A stretch of 64,000 bases of DNA from Lewinellaceae bacterium (GTDB lineage: Bacteria > Bacteroidota > Bacteroidia > Chitinophagales > Saprospiraceae). The position numbers and the translations under genes are program-made. Positions 8,862 to 17,363 of the stretch are shown here, piece by piece; position 1 is the stretch's first letter; each line of letters begins with the position of its first letter. The stretch is taken from positions 124,001 through 188,000 of the forward strand of contig JADJOD010000011.1 in the NCBI GenBank assembly GCA_016713985.1, in the 5' to 3' direction. The notes under the pieces are model-generated. The model was not told the origin of the DNA and did no database searches. It saw only the letters and a program-made list of their open reading frames with translations.

Positions 8862-10088
8862 TTAACTTTCAACCGCTACCGGTCGTTTGGGTCGGAGGCT
8901 TCGGTAGGTTTCCAGCAAACGTTTGCCCACTTCCCGGTTGTCGTAATGCGCACAGCAGAACGCCCGCGCTTTGTGGCCCATATTTTCCAATCCGCCGCCT
9001 TGTGCGTAACACCAGCGGATGGCGTCTGAAAATGATTGCGGCGTATCGGCGAGCAAACACTCCTTGCGATGGCCCGCATCGATGCCTTCCATGCCGACGC
9101 TGGTGGACAGCACGACCTTGCCGCAAGCCATCCCTTCGAGTATTTTGGCGCGCATACCGCCGCCGGAAAGCAGGGGCACCACCATGATGGAATGGCGGTT
9201 TAAAAAATCAGGCGAACTGGGCACCTCCCCGTGAAAAACCACCCGCTCCACCTTCAGTTGTTGCAGCCAGCGCGGCGCGGTGCGGCCCGCAACATGAAAA
9301 GTGAGTTCGGGAAAAGACGGCGCCAGCACGGGTGTCCAGACTTCTTCGAGGAACCATTTTAAACCTTCCAGGTTGGGCATCCAATCCAGAGAACCGATAA
9401 AAGACAAACTCAGGGGTTGACTGAAACTGGAAAAATCGGCCTCGTAATCGCGGCAATCAAGGCCGATTGGAGTGACTGCGGTTGGCTTTTTTAATCCAAG
9501 TTGCCGGAATTGCGCCATGTCGCGTTCACTGATGCCAATCACCAGGTCATATTCGTTGAGGTGTTCGACTTCATATTGTTTCAAACGTGGAGTGATTTTT
9601 TGTAAATACCACTTTTTCAAGGGGTTGGAATTGCCGGCAACCCGTTCCCATATCTCATGCTCTACATTGTGCGCCCGCAAAGCGATCAGCGCGGAAGAAT
9701 ATTTCCGGATAACCGGAATAAACGGCGTGAGATATAGGGATTCCAGTTGTATCACGTCGAATTGTTGTTCCTGAAGAATTTGCGACAATTTTTGAGCAAA
9801 TTCCTCATCGGCGAAACGCTCTACATGGTAGGATTTATCCGTAAACAAATTGAAAAACGCATCCATCGGCCGTATCCGGTTATCCACATAAACGGTATGG
9901 ATGTCGGAGTAATGGCCAAAATCGGTCGGCAGCATGCTGGTATCGAACCAGTGTTTGCTGGTATTCATGGCGAGCAGCGTCACGTCGCTACCCAAATCCG
10001 CCAGCGCCCTGGCGAGATAGGTGCTCGCAATGGCTGCCCCGTCTTTCAGGGGCCAGGGGAATTTGTTACACAGTTGCAGGATTCGCAT
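8862..10088 (-). CDS. glycosyltransferase family 4 protein
   Basis: 408-aa cytoplasmic GT-B glycosyltransferase. The N-terminal acceptor domain begins MRILQLCNKFPWPLKDG and contains a Glycosyl-transferase-4-like segment (LAMNTSKHWFD). The C-terminal donor domain carries SFIGSLDWMPN and the GT4/GT1 signature region VVPLLSGGGMRAKILEGMA with its conserved Glu pair, then GKVVLSTSVGMEGI. The family transfers a sugar from a nucleotide donor to glycan or lipid acceptors; donor and acceptor are not deducible. It stands alone, 52 nt upstream of the secreted repeat protein on the same strand, with no polysaccharide locus nearby. Confidence 0.85.
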   Translation of the reverse strand: MRILQLCNKFPWPLKDGAAIASTYLARALADLGSDVTLLAMNTSKHWFDTSMLPTDFGHYSDIHTVYVDNRIRPMDAFFNLFTDKSYHVERFADEEFAQKLSQILQEQQFDVIQLESLYLTPFIPVIRKYSSALIALRAHNVEHEIWERVAGNSNPLKKWYLQKITPRLKQYEVEHLNEYDLVIGISERDMAQFRQLGLKKPTAVTPIGLDCRDYEADFSSFSQPLSLSFIGSLDWMPNLEGLKWFLEEVWTPVLAPSFPELTFHVAGRTAPRWLQQLKVERVVFHGEVPSSPDFLNRHSIMVVPLLSGGGMRAKILEGMACGKVVLSTSVGMEGIDAGHRKECLLADTPQSFSDAIRWCYAQGGGLENMGHKARAFCCAHYDNREVGKRLLETYRSLRPKRPVAVES

Positions 10089-10210
10089 AAAAGCAGGTTT
10101 CCGGTTTTGATTAACAGGTTTTTGGAGAAAAATTTCTTTTCTGAAAGGTTTTTTGCAGGCGCCATAATTCGGTACGGTACGGTTCGAACCTTTTTTCAGA
10201 CATTTGCCGC

Positions 10211-10864
10211 ATGGTACTCAAAGCCAACAACATCCACAAATCCTTTGGCACACTGGAAATCCTGAAGGGGGTTAACCTGGAAATCCGGCAAGGTGAAATA
10301 GTCAGCATCGTCGGAAAATCCGGCGCCGGCAAAAGCACCCTGTTGCATATTCTCGGCACCCTCGACTCCGCTGACGGCGGCGAACTGAATATTCGGAATA
10401 CGCGCATCAAAAATTTAACTGCCAGGCAACTGGCTTCATTTCGAAACCGGCATATTGGCTTTGTTTTTCAGTTTCATCACCTGCTGCCGGAGTTTTCGGC
10501 GCTGGAAAACGTGTGTATTCCCGGTTTTATCGCAAAAAAACCGGAAAAGGATGTGAAACAAAGGGCGGAGGAATTACTCACTTACCTTGGTCTCTCCGAC
10601 CGGTTGAGCCACAAACCCACAGAACTCAGCGGCGGGGAACAACAACGTGTTGCCGTTGCCCGGGCGCTGATTAACCAGCCGGATATTATATTTGCCGACG
10701 AGCCGACGGGCAATCTGGACAGCATGGCTTCCCAGGACTTGCACAAACTCATTCGCCAACTCAGAGATGACTACGGCCAGGCTTTTGTCATCGTTACACA
10801 TAATAAAGAACTTGCCGATCTTTCGGACCGCTGTCTTGAAATGAAAGACGGTCTTTTGATCTGA
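10211..10864 (+). CDS. lolD: ABC transporter ATPase, LolD family
   Basis: 217-aa ATP-binding subunit of the MacB/LolD type. It has Walker A GKSGAGKST (residues 35-43), Q-loop FVFQFHHLLPEF, signature LSGGEQQRVAVARAL, Walker B IIFADEPTGNLDS, and the H-loop VTHNKEL. The Q-loop HHLLPEF and short length are typical of LolD, which energises lipoprotein release from the inner membrane in a LolC/E complex. The membrane partner is not adjacent, as is usual in Bacteroidota, where lolD is often separate. It reads into the alkaline phosphatase gene across two overlapping hairpins. Confidence 0.85.
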   Translation: MVLKANNIHKSFGTLEILKGVNLEIRQGEIVSIVGKSGAGKSTLLHILGTLDSADGGELNIRNTRIKNLTARQLASFRNRHIGFVFQFHHLLPEFSALENVCIPGFIAKKPEKDVKQRAEELLTYLGLSDRLSHKPTELSGGEQQRVAVARALINQPDIIFADEPTGNLDSMASQDLHKLIRQLRDDYGQAFVIVTHNKELADLSDRCLEMKDGLLI

Positions 10865-10915
10865 CGTTGAATGAATAAAACCACGAGTCATTCAACGTTT
10901 CAATCCTTGAAACGT
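10864..10915 (+). promoter_or_regulatory. two overlapping inverted repeats between lolD and alkaline phosphatase
   Basis: Hairpin 1 is ACGTTGAATGA at 10864-10874 with its perfect complement at 10888-10898. Hairpin 2 is ACGTTTCAA at 10895-10903 with its perfect complement at 10907-10915 and a 3-nt loop. They share 10895-10898, so they cannot both form completely. The first starts on the last base of the lolD stop codon and the second ends 2 nt before the phosphatase ATG at 10918. An attenuator or a ribosome-site-occluding switch is possible; a plain terminator is also possible. Confidence 0.5.
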
Positions 10916-10917
10916 CC

Positions 10918-12018
10918 ATGCGCCTGATTCTGCTGCTTCTGTTGATAATTTTTGCCGGGTGCGCTGCTCCGGGCAAACAAAACGACCTGCAACAAGCGGT
11001 CAAATTTGCCGAACGACCCAAAAACATCATCCTGCTGATCGGCGACGGTATGGCCTTGTCACAGGTGTCGGCGGGCATTTACTGGATCGGAACGGGCAAA
11101 ACTTCCTTCGAAAAGTTTCCCGTGGTCGGTTTTCACAAAAGCCATTCGTGCGACGACCTCGTGACGGACTCCGCGGCCGGCGCTACTGCGTTTTCATGCG
11201 GACAAAAAACCACCAATGGCATGATCGGCATGATCGCGCCGGATAACAAACCCTGCCGCACCATCCTGGAGGACCTCGACGCCCGCGGCCTTGCAACGGG
11301 TATGGTAGTGACCTGTTCGGCGCCGCACGCCACTCCCGCGTCCTTTATTGCCCACCGGGAAATCCGGGCTTTTACCGAAGAAATAGCACTCGACTACCTG
11401 AAAACCCCACTCGATTGTTTTATCGGCGGCGGAGAACACTATTTTAACGACCGCCCCGACAAACTTGACCTGGAAGATTCACTCCGGCAACGCGGTTATG
11501 TGATCCGCCGCGGCACCTCCCTGCGCGGTTTGCCGCTGGACGGCTCCGCCCCGTTTATGCTCTTTACAGCCGATCGTGAGCCGCCGACCGCCTCTGCCGA
11601 CCGGAAATATTTGCCTGCGGCAACCCGCAACGTGTGCGAGTATTTGAAAAAACGGAGCGATAAAGGTTTTTTTCTCATGGTGGAAGGCAGCCAGATCGAT
11701 TGGGCCTGTCACGCAAACGACCGCAACTGGCTCCGCGCGGAATTATTCGATTTTGACCGAACCATCAAGGAAGCGCTTGAATTTGCCGATATGGACGGCG
11801 AAACGCTGGTTATTGTCACCGGCGATCATGAATGCGGCGGCCTTGCTCTTACCGAAGGACCCTCCCGGCGCGAATTCAAACCCGTGTTTGCAACACGCCT
11901 CCATACCGCCGCCCTCGTGCCGGTTTTTGCATACGGACCGATGGCTGAAGTCTTTAACGGCTTGTATGACAATACGGAAATATATAAAAAAATGTGGTCG
12001 GCTTTGGGAGTCAGATAA
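10918..12018 (+). CDS. alkaline phosphatase (PhoA family) lipoprotein
   Basis: 366-aa periplasmic or surface phosphomonoesterase. The lipoprotein signal ends IIFAGC (Cys15). Metal and catalytic motifs are IGDGMALSQVSAG (metal Asp, about 41-53), TDSAAGATAFSCG with nucleophile Ser85, the mid-domain VEGSQIDWACH, and the zinc-binding VTGDHECGG near the end. It is shorter than the ~450-aa E. coli PhoA and lacks that enzyme's insertions, like many bacteroidotal members. A role in releasing phosphate from organic esters is known for the family; no Pho box is recognisable. Its ribosome-binding region is inside hairpin 2 of the preceding element. Confidence 0.88.
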   Translation: MRLILLLLLIIFAGCAAPGKQNDLQQAVKFAERPKNIILLIGDGMALSQVSAGIYWIGTGKTSFEKFPVVGFHKSHSCDDLVTDSAAGATAFSCGQKTTNGMIGMIAPDNKPCRTILEDLDARGLATGMVVTCSAPHATPASFIAHREIRAFTEEIALDYLKTPLDCFIGGGEHYFNDRPDKLDLEDSLRQRGYVIRRGTSLRGLPLDGSAPFMLFTADREPPTASADRKYLPAATRNVCEYLKKRSDKGFFLMVEGSQIDWACHANDRNWLRAELFDFDRTIKEALEFADMDGETLVIVTGDHECGGLALTEGPSRREFKPVFATRLHTAALVPVFAYGPMAEVFNGLYDNTEIYKKMWSALGVR

Positions 12019-12065
12019 AAGAAATAGTGTCACCTATTGGCATCCGAGGGTGTGTATTTTGTTCG

Positions 12066-12073
12066 TACCTTTG
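12066..12073 (+). promoter_or_regulatory. -7 promoter element TACCTTTG upstream of glmM
   Basis: Exact TAnnTTTG match 38 nt before the TTG start of the phosphohexomutase gene. No convincing -33 element. Confidence 0.45.
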
Positions 12074-12111
12074 CGTGCCCTCCCATTTAAACACCTTTAA
12101 ATTTCGAAAAT

Positions 12112-13488
12112 TTGCCACTCATTAAATCTATTTCCGGCTTTCGGGGCACCATTGGAGGCCGACCGGGTGAAAATCTGACCCCGCAGGACATTGTTGAATG
12201 CACTGCCGCATTCGGTCAGTGGGTAATTCATACAACGGGCAACCCCAAAATGGTGATCGGCCGGGATGGCCGCATTTCCGGCGACATCGTCAGCGCATTG
12301 GTAATCAACACTTTGCGAGGAATGGGTATTTCTGTCGTCGACCTCGGTTTGAGTACAACACCTACCGTGGAAATCGCCGTTCCGGAGGAACAGGCGGGTG
12401 GTGGCATCATTATTACGGCAAGTCACAATCCGAAAGAATGGAATGCCTTAAAACTCCTGAACCACAAAGGGGAGTTTATCAGCGGGGCTGACGGCGAAAA
12501 GGTGCTGGAATACGTGGCTTTGAAAAACGTGGAATACGCGACGGTAGACAAACTCGGCACCTATCGAACAGACAACTCTTATCTCCAAAAACATATTGAT
12601 AAAATTATTAATCTTTCGCTGGTTGACGTGGAAGCCATCCGGGCCAAAAAATTCCGGATCGTGCTGGATGCCATTAATTCCACCGGGGCCATTTTTGTTC
12701 CGCCCTTGCTCGAAAGCCTTGGCTGCAAGGTAACCGTGCTCAACGGCGAAGTAAACGGCCAGTTTGCCCACAATCCTGAACCCCTGAAAGAACATCTCGG
12801 GCAGTTGTCCACGGAAGTGCGCATGCAAAAGGCACATCTTGGCATTGCAGTCGACCCGGACGTGGACCGGCTTGTGTTTATGTGTGAAGACGGGGAATTA
12901 TTCGGCGAAGAATACACGCTGGTTGCCGTGGCCGATTATGTGCTCTGCAAACGCCCGGGCAACACCGTGTCGAATTTGTCGAGCACCCGCGCCTTGCGCG
13001 ATGTGACCACCAAATACGGCGGGCAGTACCATGCAGCAGCCGTTGGAGAAGTGAATGTGGTGGAAAAAATGAAAGCCGTAAACGCGGTTATCGGCGGAGA
13101 AGGGAACGGCGGCGTCATTTTACCGGAACTGCACTACGGCCGCGATGCTTTGGTAGGTATTGCTTTGTTTCTCAGCCATTTGGCCAATTGTGGAAAACAA
13201 ATTTCAACACTTCGCAAAACATACCCGGATTACCAGATGTCAAAAACCAAACTGGAGCGCACGCCGGATATCAACCTGGATAAGATTTTTATTGCCCTTC
13301 GCGACAAATACCGCAACGAACAAATCAACACCGAAGACGGTTTGAAGATCGATTTTGACAGCGGATGGGTGCATCTCGGCCCTTCCAATACCGAGCCGAT
13401 CATCCGGGTTTATTCGGAAAGTAATTCGATCGTGGTGGCTGAAAACTTGGCAAAAAAGATCATCCAGGATATTCAGTCGCTTCGGTGA
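12112..13488 (+). CDS. glmM: phosphoglucosamine mutase / phosphohexomutase
   Basis: 458-aa alpha-D-phosphohexomutase. The catalytic phosphoserine loop is ITASHNPKEWN (Ser103), the Mg-binding loop DPDVDR is at 248-253, the sugar-recognition loop is GEGNGGVI, and the C-terminal phosphate-binding loop is GPSNTEPIIRVYSE. In Bacteroidota this single-copy type is annotated as GlmM, converting GlcN-6-P to GlcN-1-P for peptidoglycan precursors; phosphomannomutase/phosphoglucomutase activity cannot be excluded from sequence. The start is TTG at 12112 (MPLIKSISGFRGTIGG), because no ATG or GTG precedes the conserved ISGFRGT and stops lie upstream. The spacing to the next gene is short, so the two may be co-transcribed. 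Confidence 0.85.
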   Translation: MPLIKSISGFRGTIGGRPGENLTPQDIVECTAAFGQWVIHTTGNPKMVIGRDGRISGDIVSALVINTLRGMGISVVDLGLSTTPTVEIAVPEEQAGGGIIITASHNPKEWNALKLLNHKGEFISGADGEKVLEYVALKNVEYATVDKLGTYRTDNSYLQKHIDKIINLSLVDVEAIRAKKFRIVLDAINSTGAIFVPPLLESLGCKVTVLNGEVNGQFAHNPEPLKEHLGQLSTEVRMQKAHLGIAVDPDVDRLVFMCEDGELFGEEYTLVAVADYVLCKRPGNTVSNLSSTRALRDVTTKYGGQYHAAAVGEVNVVEKMKAVNAVIGGEGNGGVILPELHYGRDALVGIALFLSHLANCGKQISTLRKTYPDYQMSKTKLERTPDINLDKIFIALRDKYRNEQINTEDGLKIDFDSGWVHLGPSNTEPIIRVYSESNSIVVAENLAKKIIQDIQSLR

Positions 13489-13533
13489 CCGCGCCCCGGA
13501 CGCCATTTGTATACAAATAAGACCTTCCCAGCC

Positions 13534-14700
13534 ATGTTACGCGTCTATTTTGACAATGCCGCCACCACCCCCATTTCCGAAGAAGTGATCGACGCCATGT
13601 TGCCCGTATTGCGCGGCCAGTATGGAAATCCGTCCAGTATCCACGCCGAAGGCAGGAGTGTGCGGGCAGTGGTGGAAAGCGCCCGGAAAATCGTGGCGCA
13701 ATGTATCGGCGCCAGCACGGCGGAAATATTTTTCACTTCCGGCGGCACTGAAAGCAACAACATGGCCATTAAATGTGCCGTGCGCGACCTCGGCGTTCGC
13801 CGCATCATTTCCAGCCCGACGGAACACCACTGCGGCCTGCACGCCATCGAAACGGTGGAAAAAAACAACGGCGTCGAGGTGGTCTGGCTGCCGGTTGATC
13901 ATCTCGGTCATATCGATATGGCTGTTTTGGAAAAAAATCTGTCTGATAGTACAGGGATAAAAACTCTGGTGTCGCTGATGCACGCCAATAATGAAATCGG
14001 TACCATGACGGACCTGCAGCAGGTGTCGCAACTCTGCCGGCAATACGGCGCCCTGTTCCACACGGATACGGTGCAAACCATCGGGCATTTTCCAATCAAC
14101 GTGCAACAAACACCCGTAAACTTCCTTTCGGGCGCGGCCCATAAATTCCACGGCCCCAAAGGTGTCGGCTTCATTTATATCAACCAGGAGTCACCAATCA
14201 AACCGTTTATCGACGGCGGAGCACAAGAGCGGAATATGCGTGGCGGCACGGAAAACGTATACGGAATTGTCGGTTTGGCCAAAGCCCTTGAATTGGCTTC
14301 GGCGGAAATGGGCGAGCGCACCGCGCACATCATCGAAGTGCGTAATTACCTGAAAGAGCGACTGTTAGAAACATTTGATGATATTTCTTTTAACGGCGAC
14401 TACGACGGAAAATGCCTGTATACAGTACTCAATGTCTCCTTTCCGCCATCCCCCAAAAACGAATTATTGCTGCTCAGCCTCGATATTGCCGGGGTTAGCG
14501 CTTCCGGCGGCAGCGCCTGTTCGAGCGGCGCCGAAAAAGGCAGCCACGTGCTGACGGCGATCGGTGCAGCCCCCGAACGCAAAAGTATCCGATTCTCTTT
14601 TTCGCACTACAACACCAGGGAGGAAGTAGATTTTGTCATCGAAAAATTGAAGTCGATCCTGCCCGAGCGGGTAATGATTGAAAGTATGGCCGCGAAATAA
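13534..14700 (+). CDS. cysteine desulfurase (NifS/IscS family)
   Basis: 388-aa PLP-dependent class V aminotransferase-fold enzyme that takes sulfur from cysteine for Fe-S clusters or thiolated tRNA. It opens YFDNAATTP, has the PLP region SGGTESNN, HHCG, the PLP lysine in SGAAHKFHGPKG (Lys204), and the mobile catalytic loop SGGSACSSG with Cys329. The ATG at 13534 places YFDNAATTP at the family-standard distance from the N-terminus; an in-frame TTG at 13507 would add nine residues. No iscU or isc/suf partner genes adjoin it, so the housekeeping acceptor is unknown. Confidence 0.88.
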   Translation: MLRVYFDNAATTPISEEVIDAMLPVLRGQYGNPSSIHAEGRSVRAVVESARKIVAQCIGASTAEIFFTSGGTESNNMAIKCAVRDLGVRRIISSPTEHHCGLHAIETVEKNNGVEVVWLPVDHLGHIDMAVLEKNLSDSTGIKTLVSLMHANNEIGTMTDLQQVSQLCRQYGALFHTDTVQTIGHFPINVQQTPVNFLSGAAHKFHGPKGVGFIYINQESPIKPFIDGGAQERNMRGGTENVYGIVGLAKALELASAEMGERTAHIIEVRNYLKERLLETFDDISFNGDYDGKCLYTVLNVSFPPSPKNELLLLSLDIAGVSASGGSACSSGAEKGSHVLTAIGAAPERKSIRFSFSHYNTREEVDFVIEKLKSILPERVMIESMAAK

Positions 14701-14738
14701 GGGTATTGACCGTTATCGTTCCAACCAGCCTTTATTTT

Positions 14739-15233
14739 ATGCGACTTTTCTGTTTGTTACTTTTGGTGGGATGTTTCTCACAGGCTTTTGGCCAGAAAAT
14801 GCTGCTGCTCGAACGAGCCAACCGCGCCAAAACCACCAAAATTTATATCGGCGAAACACTGCACTACCGCATCGCGGGTGATGAAAACTACTGGTATCAA
14901 CGCGCAATTACGGACATGCTCCCCGAATCGAACACCCTGTTACTCGACAATTTTGTGGTTAAACTGAGCGACATCGACGAACTGAAGATGCACAGGAAGC
15001 CGATCATTCGTATCACGGGCGGCGCTGTGTTCGCTTTTGGCGCAACCCTTTCGCTGGCAACCACCGTGGCGGCATTGTACCGCGACAAGGATACCAATTA
15101 CGGCGCTTTATACGCAACAGCGGCAGGTTCTTTGGGCGTGGGTTTTCTCCTGAATACCAAAAGGACCCTGAAAATGGGCAATAAACATCGTTTGCGACTG
15201 ATCGAGATCAAATTTCAACAACCGGGGAATTAA
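14739..15233 (+). CDS. hypothetical exported membrane protein
   Basis: 164-aa protein of unrecognised family. A signal peptide (MRLFCLLLLVGCFSQAFGQ) is followed by a small beta-rich domain (KIYIGETLHYRI..LLLDNFVVKLSDIDEL) and two hydrophobic Gly/Ala-rich segments (ITGGAVFAFGATLSLATT and YATAAGSLGVGFLL) that could be a membrane hairpin, then a basic tail. The ATG at 14739 starts the signal peptide; an in-frame GTG/ATG upstream would bury it. It lies 38 nt after the cysteine desulfurase gene on the same strand. No function is assigned. Confidence 0.65.
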   Translation: MRLFCLLLLVGCFSQAFGQKMLLLERANRAKTTKIYIGETLHYRIAGDENYWYQRAITDMLPESNTLLLDNFVVKLSDIDELKMHRKPIIRITGGAVFAFGATLSLATTVAALYRDKDTNYGALYATAAGSLGVGFLLNTKRTLKMGNKHRLRLIEIKFQQPGN

Positions 15234-15286
15234 ATTAAATCGCCGTTTTCGCCCCTTTTTCCGTCCTTGGCGCAAATTTTCATCGT

Positions 15287-16381
15287 ATGAAAAATCGTAC
15301 CGTATGGCGATTGGCGGCAGGGCTGTTCTCCGTCCTCGTTCTGTACCTTGCCGTGATTTTTGTACACGGCTGGCTTTCCGACTGGCAACCTGCAGAGCAG
15401 CCCACTACGCTGGCGCCCACTCAAAATTCGACACAAGCGGTAGTCGCCGACAGCGTTGTCCAACTGCTGATCTGGAATGTGGGTTATGGCGGCCTGGGCG
15501 CCGAATCCGACTTTTTTTACGATGACTCGGGCATATGGTATTCCGGCAGCAGTATGATCCGTTCGCCACGCCCGCTGGTGGAGAAAAACCTGCGCGGGGC
15601 CGTGGATTTTTTAAAAAATACGCGGGCCGATTTTTTCCTGTTGCAGGAAGTGGACCTGGAATCGGACAGAAGTTACCGGATCCGGCAGTACGAGGAGTAT
15701 GTAAAGGCTTTGCCCGGTTTTTCGGCCACTTTTGCCGAAAATTACAAGTGCGACCGGGTGCCGATTCCCCTGTTGGAACCCTGGCAACCTTACGGGAAAG
15801 CATTGTCAGGGCTCGGAACCCTGAACCGGTACCAACCCTCTGAATCGACACGATACCAATTGCCCGGCAAGTACCCCATGCCCGACAGGATGTTTCAACT
15901 CGACCGCTGCGCCGCCCTGCACCGCTTTCCAACCAGCCGGGGAAAAGACCTGGTGGTGATCAATATTCATAATTCGGCATACGACCCGGGCGACAAGATC
16001 AAGGCCATTCAGTTGCCCTATTTGCGCGATCTGGCGCTGTCCGAGTATAAAAAAGGAAATTATGTGGTACTCGGCGGCGACTGGAACCAATGCCCGCCCC
16101 ATTTCCGCTTCGATTCCTTTATGCCGGGCAATACACAGGGCTACCAACAGGGCAATATTCCGGCGGATTTTTTTCCGGAAGACTGGGCTTATGCGTATGA
16201 CCCGACCACCCCGACCAATCGAAAAGCGCGTGATCCGTATGTAAAAGGCAAAACATTCGAAACATTGATCGATTTTTTCCTCGTTTCTCCGAATGTCCGG
16301 ATCAAAACCGTGAAAGGTATTCCGCAGGGTTTTCAGTTTTCGGACCACCAGCCCGTTTGGATGGAGGTGGAAATGTTATGA
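15287..16381 (+). CDS. endonuclease/exonuclease/phosphatase family protein
   Basis: 364-aa EEP-superfamily phosphodiesterase with an N-terminal hydrophobic signal or anchor (residues 8-29). Superfamily motifs are LLIWNVGYGG, DFFLLQEVDLESDRSY (catalytic Glu), VVINIHNSAYD, VVLGGDWNQCPP (Asp/Asn pair), IDFFLVSPN and FSDHQPVWMEV (catalytic Asp-His). The substrate could be nucleic acid, a phospholipid or an inositol phosphate; the exported location argues against DNA repair. The last 6 nt overlap the convergent methyltransferase gene. Catalytic residues all appear intact. Confidence 0.85.
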   Translation: MKNRTVWRLAAGLFSVLVLYLAVIFVHGWLSDWQPAEQPTTLAPTQNSTQAVVADSVVQLLIWNVGYGGLGAESDFFYDDSGIWYSGSSMIRSPRPLVEKNLRGAVDFLKNTRADFFLLQEVDLESDRSYRIRQYEEYVKALPGFSATFAENYKCDRVPIPLLEPWQPYGKALSGLGTLNRYQPSESTRYQLPGKYPMPDRMFQLDRCAALHRFPTSRGKDLVVINIHNSAYDPGDKIKAIQLPYLRDLALSEYKKGNYVVLGGDWNQCPPHFRFDSFMPGNTQGYQQGNIPADFFPEDWAYAYDPTTPTNRKARDPYVKGKTFETLIDFFLVSPNVRIKTVKGIPQGFQFSDHQPVWMEVEML

Positions 16382-17185
16382 CGGGTTTTTACCCGGTTTC
16401 CGGATTTTGAATAAAAAACCCGCCAGAAAAAGGCCGTATTGTTCAAATTCACGTTCCGCTTGACGGAATTGAGCCGATTGGCGCCGCAGGGCAGGGTAGA
16501 GAAGGCTCCTGAGTTTGCCCGAAAGTGTATATATTTTTGCAAGCAACAATTTCAGATTCGGCTTGAATACCAGGGCGTTAGGGGTGTTTGCCAGAGGCCA
16601 AATCCGTTCCACCAGAAAACCGGTATGCAGGCACAGCGATACCCAATCCTCCGGAAACGGGAAACGTTCATTGGCCTGTGGAATACCAAAAAGCCGGATG
16701 CATTGCCGGTTGATCGCGCGCTGCGTCTCCGGCGTGATGTGTTCGCGCCACAACGACTCGTTGAGCAGCAGCAGTCCTCCGGGCTCCAGCACCCGGAAAA
16801 CCTCCGAAAGAATCAGCGGAATGGAATCTCCGGGCAAAAACGCCAGTACGGACTCGGCGTAAACGGCTGAAAAAAAATGATCCGGAAAAGGCAATGCTGT
16901 TTCGGATTGCAGCAGTGAAAGGCGAATGCCGTTCACCTGGCAAAACGCCAGCCGTTTTTGGGCCGCAGCCAACATTTTTGCCGATCGTTCCACACCATAT
17001 AACTCAAACCCGGGATGCCGCGCGGCGAGGTCCACCAGGGTTTGGCCGGTCCCGAAACCCAGTTCCAGTATCTTGCCTTCTTTCCGCGCTGCGAGTTCGT
17101 CTAACAACAAACCGGTCGCCCGCACGCCGGTGGCATGAAGATACGGCCGGCGTGTCCGGGCATAAAATTCGAGTATTTGGTTCAT
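16376..17185 (-). CDS. class I SAM-dependent methyltransferase
   Basis: 269-aa Rossmann-fold methyltransferase. Motif I is ILELGFGTGQTLVDLA (residues ~39-54), motif II ELYGVERSAKML, a post-II acidic strand SETALPFPDHFFSAVYAES, and motif III VFRVLEPGGLLLLNES. The arrangement is that of the Methyltransf_11 (UbiE/COQ5-like) families acting on small molecules. The C-terminal ~90 residues (KPNLKLLLAKIYTLSGKLRSLLYPA) are basic and amphipathic and could touch membrane. The substrate is unknown. It is transcribed opposite to both neighbours. Confidence 0.8.
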   Translation of the reverse strand: MNQILEFYARTRRPYLHATGVRATGLLLDELAARKEGKILELGFGTGQTLVDLAARHPGFELYGVERSAKMLAAAQKRLAFCQVNGIRLSLLQSETALPFPDHFFSAVYAESVLAFLPGDSIPLILSEVFRVLEPGGLLLLNESLWREHITPETQRAINRQCIRLFGIPQANERFPFPEDWVSLCLHTGFLVERIWPLANTPNALVFKPNLKLLLAKIYTLSGKLRSLLYPALRRQSAQFRQAEREFEQYGLFLAGFLFKIRKPGKNPS

Positions 17186-17309
17186 GCCGGATCTTTCAAC
17201 GGGAGATTTTCTCCGGGAGCAAGGTAAGGCTCTTCCTTAATGTGGCGGCGGACGCCCGGGAATGTTGGAAAAAAGAAATCCCGCCCCGTAAATTCTCCGG
17301 TAGCGGGCC

Positions 17310-17317
17310 TACCTTTG
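17310..17317 (+). promoter_or_regulatory. -7 promoter element TACCTTTG upstream of purH
   Basis: Exact TAnnTTTG match, 46 nt before the purH start; fits a primary-sigma promoter in the 178-nt divergent gap 17186-17363. Confidence 0.45.
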
Positions 17318-17363
17318 CGCCTTCTTTTTAAAATTCCAATCTCCGTTCACTTTATATATCGCT

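Noticed and set aside
13507..13533. TTG start extending cysteine desulfurase by nine residues
   Set aside because: The family begins a few residues before YFDNAATTP, which the ATG at 13534 provides.
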